The notes under the pieces were generated by a model. The model was not told the origin of the DNA. It did not search any database and worked only from the letters and a program-made list of their open reading frames with translations. From Epiperipatus broadwayi (taxonomy: Eukaryota; Onychophora; Udeonychophora; Euonychophora; Peripatidae), in NCBI GenBank assembly GCA_028023455.1, contig JAQFVV010006270.1, positions 4,490,834 through 4,554,833 of the forward strand: a stretch of 64,000 nucleotides of DNA, written 5' to 3'. How positions within the stretch are numbered: position 1 is the first letter of the stretch; each line of letters opens with the position of its first letter. Of this stretch, positions 60,649-64,000 are shown one piece after another. Position numbers and translations under genes: made by a program.

Positions 60649-60693
60649 CACCAATATACATATTTCGTACTAAACCAGCACTCATCAGTTGAT
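60649..60693 (-). ncRNA. Hammerhead ribozyme motif, all core bases intact
   Basis: The minus strand reads stem I strand ATCAA, core CTGATGA, stem II GTGCT / AGTAC with loop GGTTT, core GAAA, very small stem III within ATATGTAT, A at the cleavage position, and stem I return strand TTGGT. Stem I forms five pairs including one G-U; stem II forms five pairs with G-C at its base. The layout is that of a type I hammerhead with a minimal stem III, as known from Penelope-like elements and retrozymes. Cleavage would fall after the A and before TTGG. Of the motifs here this is the most likely to be active. Confidence 0.72.
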
Positions 60694-61388
60694 CCAGATT
60701 GTCATCTCCACACATATACACAATCAATGCTCAGCTTATATTAACATAGCCGATCTTCATACTTTAATGGACAGGCTTCAGTCCACTCCACCCCACAACT
60801 TTTCAGCCATCCATATCATTGAAAATCTGATGATGGAATGCTCAAAGCCCACCTTTGTGCCAACCTTTTCATCTTACCCATGTTGACCATAAGTAACTCT
60901 AACCCCTCATGTACAGGACATAATCCATTTCCATACATATATGAGGGATGGGCAGATCTTACAGCACAATATTTTAATATATGAATTTTTCTTCTATAAT
61001 ACAGGCTTTTTCATACCTGCTCTCCAATATGTAATATATAGAAGGTTAGAATTCAGACTTTCACATGCCCCTCAACTATCCATGCTATCTCATAATGCTG
61101 ACATACTTGATCACACATAGTAAGGTCTGCCCATTCTCCGTATATGTATGTAAATGTATTATGTCCTGTACATGAGGTGTCAGACTGACTTATGGTCAAC
61201 ATGGTTAGGATGAAAAGATTGGCACCAATGTGGGCTTTGCGCATCCCATCATCAGATTTTCAATGAAATGAACGGCTGAAGAGTTATGGGATGGAGTGGA
61301 TTGAAGACTGTCCATTAAAGTATAAAGATTGGCTATCTTAATGTAAGCTGAGCATTGATTGTATATATGCATGGAGATGATAATCTGG

Positions 61389-61431
61389 ACCAACTGATAA
61401 GTGCTGGTTTAGCACAAAATACATATATTGG
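61389..61431 (+). ncRNA. Hammerhead ribozyme motif, core mutated
   Basis: Plus-strand counterpart: stem I CCAA / TTGG, stem II GTGCT / AGCAC with loop GGTTT, small stem III within ATACATAT. The core has CTGATAA in place of CTGATGA and CAAA in place of GAAA, so two conserved G are changed to A, which should abolish cleavage. Stem II has the G-C pair where the 60649 copy has G-U, consistent with pairing being conserved. Confidence 0.62.
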
Positions 61432-61547
61432 GTGAATATTTATCTTTTCGACACGTGTGTATCAAGTGTGTCAGCAGCATGAGATAGCATGGATAGTTGA
61501 GGGTCATGTGAAAGTCTGAGTTCAAACTCTATACATATTAATTAATT

Positions 61548-62005
61548 TTTGTCATCTACACCAACTTATTAATAATTCCAAAGATCGAACATCACCTGAA
61601 CAAACTCCCCAGGCAATTTACAAAATCACATGCCTCCAGAACAAATGCAAAGCAGTTTATTATGGGGAAACTCATGCCACTCTAGCCACTACAGTTTTGC
61701 AACATCTTTATTTATATAATAAAGCATGAATCAATTCCGAATATAACTCAATATTTTTACAGCACCAAAAATCTACTGGCCAAGCATTTGAACCCATATT
61801 GGCAGAAATACTTTGCATGGAGCAGAACGATGTAAAACATAAGGTAAAAGAAGCATACTTTATAGCAGGCGATGCCAACACCATCAATTGGAAGAAATCC
61901 TGCCTTTTCATTTCTAAAAAATGGGCCACTCAAATACATTGCATAAATTTGCATACCCTAAGTTTATACATAATGTTTTACCAGCACTTCCATCATATGC
62001 TATGA
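61548..62005 (+). pseudogene. Penelope-like GIY-YIG endonuclease, best copy
   Basis: One frame with a single internal TGA. It starts with LINNSKDRTSPEQTPQ, then the GIY strand as AIYKITC, a Cys-containing loop LQNKCKA, the YIG strand as VYYGET, ATLATTVLQH, then after the stop ILAEILCMEQNDVKHKVKEA with YFI (catalytic Glu in KEA), TINWKKSCLFISKKWAT and a hydrophobic tail ending at 62005. It matches the copies at 47255-47650 and 28835-29125. In PLEs this domain nicks the insertion site. Here it lacks the reverse transcriptase altogether and follows a hammerhead repeat directly, so the copy is internally deleted. One stop codon is the only lesion within the domain. Confidence 0.78.
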
Positions 62006-62164
62006 ATATGTAAACTAGATGTTCCTGAAAGTGCTTAGCCTTTACATTTTATTATAATAGTGATGTTTATGTGTTTTAGTGCAATATAAACATTACTTTG
62101 TTATATGTGAAGTATAATAATTAATTAATTATTTAATTATATTTAAATTATGTAAATTTTTCAG

Positions 62165-62385
62165 TCTATTCATCCTCCACTTTATCTCAAGTTACTGATA
62201 TATATGACCACATACATGCGAAAAAGATACATGATTCCCAATATGTGGAGTTCATGCAGAACCACTAATATGTATATTGGGTATCATGTTCATTTTTTGC
62301 ATGTGTGTGGGTATCAGTTACTTGAGGTGGAGTAGAGGATGAATAGATTGAAAAATCCTGAGTTTTAAATCCCTCTACTTACCTA
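62165..62385. mobile_element. Degenerate hammerhead-repeat palindrome
   Basis: Arms around a centre near 62256 are inverted copies (ATATTGGG-ATCATG, TCTTTTTCGCATG / CATTTTTTGCATG, GTATCAGTTACTTGAG, GAGGATGAATAGA). ATATGTATATTGGG matches the stem III/stem I part of the ribozyme motifs. The right arm ends CCTGAGTTTTAAATCC, matching the end of the upstream repeats. It lies just 3' of the GIY-YIG domain, so the domain is bracketed by hammerhead-type repeats. Confidence 0.58.
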
Positions 62386-63581
62386 TATAAGAAACATTTA
62401 GTACAAGCAATTACATATTTAAATTAATACCTTACTACAATATTTTTGAGAGAGGATGGTTACTTTGACTTTCCAGATTTTTCACTTACATATAATTGTT
62501 CAAGTGCTGATGTAAAAAACTTTATACAATAGAATGTGCAATAACAAATTAATTTGTTCCAGAAAGACATTTGTTATATCATCTGTTTGTTATAGTTTAC
62601 ATTAAAATACTTATATTTAGGAGTAAATCTGTTCTACGCCACAGCCTATAGCAAAATCACCATCCAAAAGAAACATCTAAACAGGAAGAATCTAGTATAA
62701 AGTCAAAAATATAGTATATAATTAAAAAAATATCAAATGTCAAAAATTAGACTAGTCATTATAATAAACTAAGCCCAATTAAATCACTAGTCAAAATTAA
62801 AAGACAATTACACGATCTATAGTTTCCCTACAAATGCAGATTTCTCAAGTGCAAAACAACACAAAAACAAAACAAATAGATGCAAGCATGCCTTCCCATA
62901 ATTCCAATTCACATTCCAGTTCCATTTAATATCAAGTGAACATTTAAGTCCTGAGAAAAGCATGATCAGTAATGATTAGCATATATAATAATATACTTTA
63001 AGCATAAGTGATTCACTTGTGCTTTTAAACATTTACTGGTGGATGAGTGCACAGAGATTTAATATACAACAGTGCGTGACTGGAGATTGATTTCCTTCTT
63101 TACGATTAGAATTATCATTGCTTAGTAAAACAATAGATTTACATAATTTGAATCATAAATTTTTATTAAAAGAGATCCTTTTGTATTTTGAAGATGACTG
63201 TACATTACTAAACATAATCTTATGGCCTATATTTTTTCTATGAATATGTAATGCAGAACAAAGATATTTCTTCTTTACTTTTAAGGACTTACACTTTTTC
63301 TTTTTATACCATTTTGTATTCTTATCAATAAATTATTTAGAATAATATGTCTCCATCCCCATTTTCTTTACCAAACATATCATGATTCTTCTTAAAACTT
63401 TATAAGAAAACAATTTAAAAAGCAAAAAAATAAAATCATAGTTTACTTTTTTATTAATATTTTTAAAAAATATTATTATTATTATTTAAAATATCATCTA
63501 CAGTTTTCTTTTCAAAAATAGTTCGTAATTTTCAATATATATAAATGAATATACCAAACTTCTTTTTAAAACAATATATAT
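62386..63581. other. AT-rich DNA, no gene seen
   Basis: No gene or repeat family recognised. Confidence 0.5.
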
Positions 63582-63696
63582 TTTTTTCCATATGTCAAAG
63601 CATCAGCCAGGAAGCGAACCTGCGACAACTGTCTGCAAGCAACTGCTTGCTTGCAAGGCATCTGCGCTGACCTCTCGGCTACCAATGCTTGACTCA
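63582..63696 (-). mobile_element. Minimal tRNA retroposon, copy 6, with clear TSD
   Basis: Same family as 54905: leader GAGTCAAGCATTGG, A box GCCGAGAGGTCAGC, anticodon loop CTTGCAA, T arm GGTTCGCTTCC, trailer TTTGAC and tail ATATGGAAAAAAA. A perfect 14-bp target-site duplication AAAACAATATATAT lies at 63568-63581 and 63697-63710. It has a short internal duplication (CTTGC-AAGCAAGCAG) next to the anticodon arm, shared in part with copy 5. Confidence 0.85.
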
Positions 63697-63710
63697 AAAA
63701 CAATATATAT

Positions 63711-64000
63711 CACACCATAATATTAGCATTATACAACGGCAAATTAAACAACCACATTTTTCTTTTAAAATATATATGTTCTCCAACATTATAAATAAAT
63801 GTATAAACTTCTTATTTCTTTCCAAAACTTTATTTTCATGTATTAACTAATGAACATATATATAAATTAGATGGCTTCTAATAGTTTAGAAAATTTATAC
63901 TTCATATATAAAAAAGGAAGTTTTATAATAAAAGAAATAGAGAGAGGGAGAGATAAGTAAAAATATAATTATGTATAATTAATATGTTTTATTATAATGG
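63711..64000. other. AT-rich DNA, no gene seen
   Basis: No feature up to the window end; a GAGAGAGGGAGAGA purine run is near 63939-63953. Confidence 0.5.

Larger units (their letters stand above)
60486..61547. mobile_element. Hammerhead-containing repeats: tandem plus inverted copies
   Basis: A minus-strand unit of about 487 bp (60486-60972) is followed by the start of a second direct copy (60972-61118; both begin TTTTAATATATGAATTTTT-like and contain ACAGGCTTTTTCATACCTG). An inverted, plus-strand copy then runs from 61117 to 61545. Each unit carries a hammerhead motif, a TATCTTTTCGACA block and an end with GTCTGAGTTCAAAC. Partly tandem and inverted terminal repeats (pLTRs) with hammerheads are described for Penelope-like elements, and the right copy runs straight into a PLE GIY-YIG domain at 61548. 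Confidence 0.72.

Overview
The window is a strongly AT-rich stretch of animal genomic DNA, most likely from an invertebrate. It contains decayed non-LTR retrotransposons of three kinds, Penelope-like element (PLE) fragments that keep a GIY-YIG endonuclease domain, tRNA-derived SINEs, many palindromic or MITE-like elements, and long AT-rich unique DNA. I found no bacterial operon structure, no rRNA and no host protein-coding gene I could defend. It reads as intergenic or intronic DNA. The species cannot be fixed from the sequence. The mix of RTE-type, Tx1/L1-type and PLE elements with hammerhead-like repeats is seen in molluscs, other spiralians, cnidarians and arthropods.

Layout. 1.4-2.9 kb: two 5'-truncated PLE 3' ends head to head, the left one split by a nested foldback made of inverted tRNA-like sequence. 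5.6 kb: foldback element. 6.7-9.65 kb (minus): nearly complete RTE-type LINE with endonuclease and reverse transcriptase, carrying two frameshifts and one stop. 10.2-13.9 kb: foldbacks, a hammerhead-ribozyme repeat at 12.1 kb and a tandem SINE inside a palindrome. 14.7 and 15.0 kb: first two copies of a very short tRNA-derived retroposon, seen again at 26.9, 39.5, 54.9 and 63.6 kb, all on the minus strand. 21.6-24.4 kb (plus): decayed Tx1/L1-type LINE. 26.2 and 28.1 kb: long-TIR MITEs. 28.9 and 47.3 kb: PLE GIY-YIG remnants (minus). 29.9 kb: a full SINE. 32-33 kb: TIR element. 35.6-37.7 kb: an unexplained segment of higher GC. 41-46 kb: tandem repeats, a cluster of CRE-like sites and foldbacks. 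50.4 kb: large (CAG)n(AAT)n microsatellite. 51.4 kb: perfect 144-bp tandem duplication. 53.1 and 53.4 kb: a foldback and a TTAA-flanked TIR element. 57.7-59.5 kb (plus): decayed LINE interrupted by another repeat. 60.5-62.4 kb: inverted repeats with hammerhead ribozyme motifs joined directly to a PLE GIY-YIG domain.

The parts tell a mobile-DNA story. The LINEs could have supplied reverse transcriptase in trans to the tRNA-derived SINEs, whose clear 14-16 bp target-site duplications show retroposition. The GIY-YIG remnants and the hammerhead repeats appear to belong to one PLE lineage, because they are physically joined at 60.5-62.4 kb. The most interesting items are this hammerhead/PLE composite and the minimal tRNA retroposon with an extended acceptor stem.
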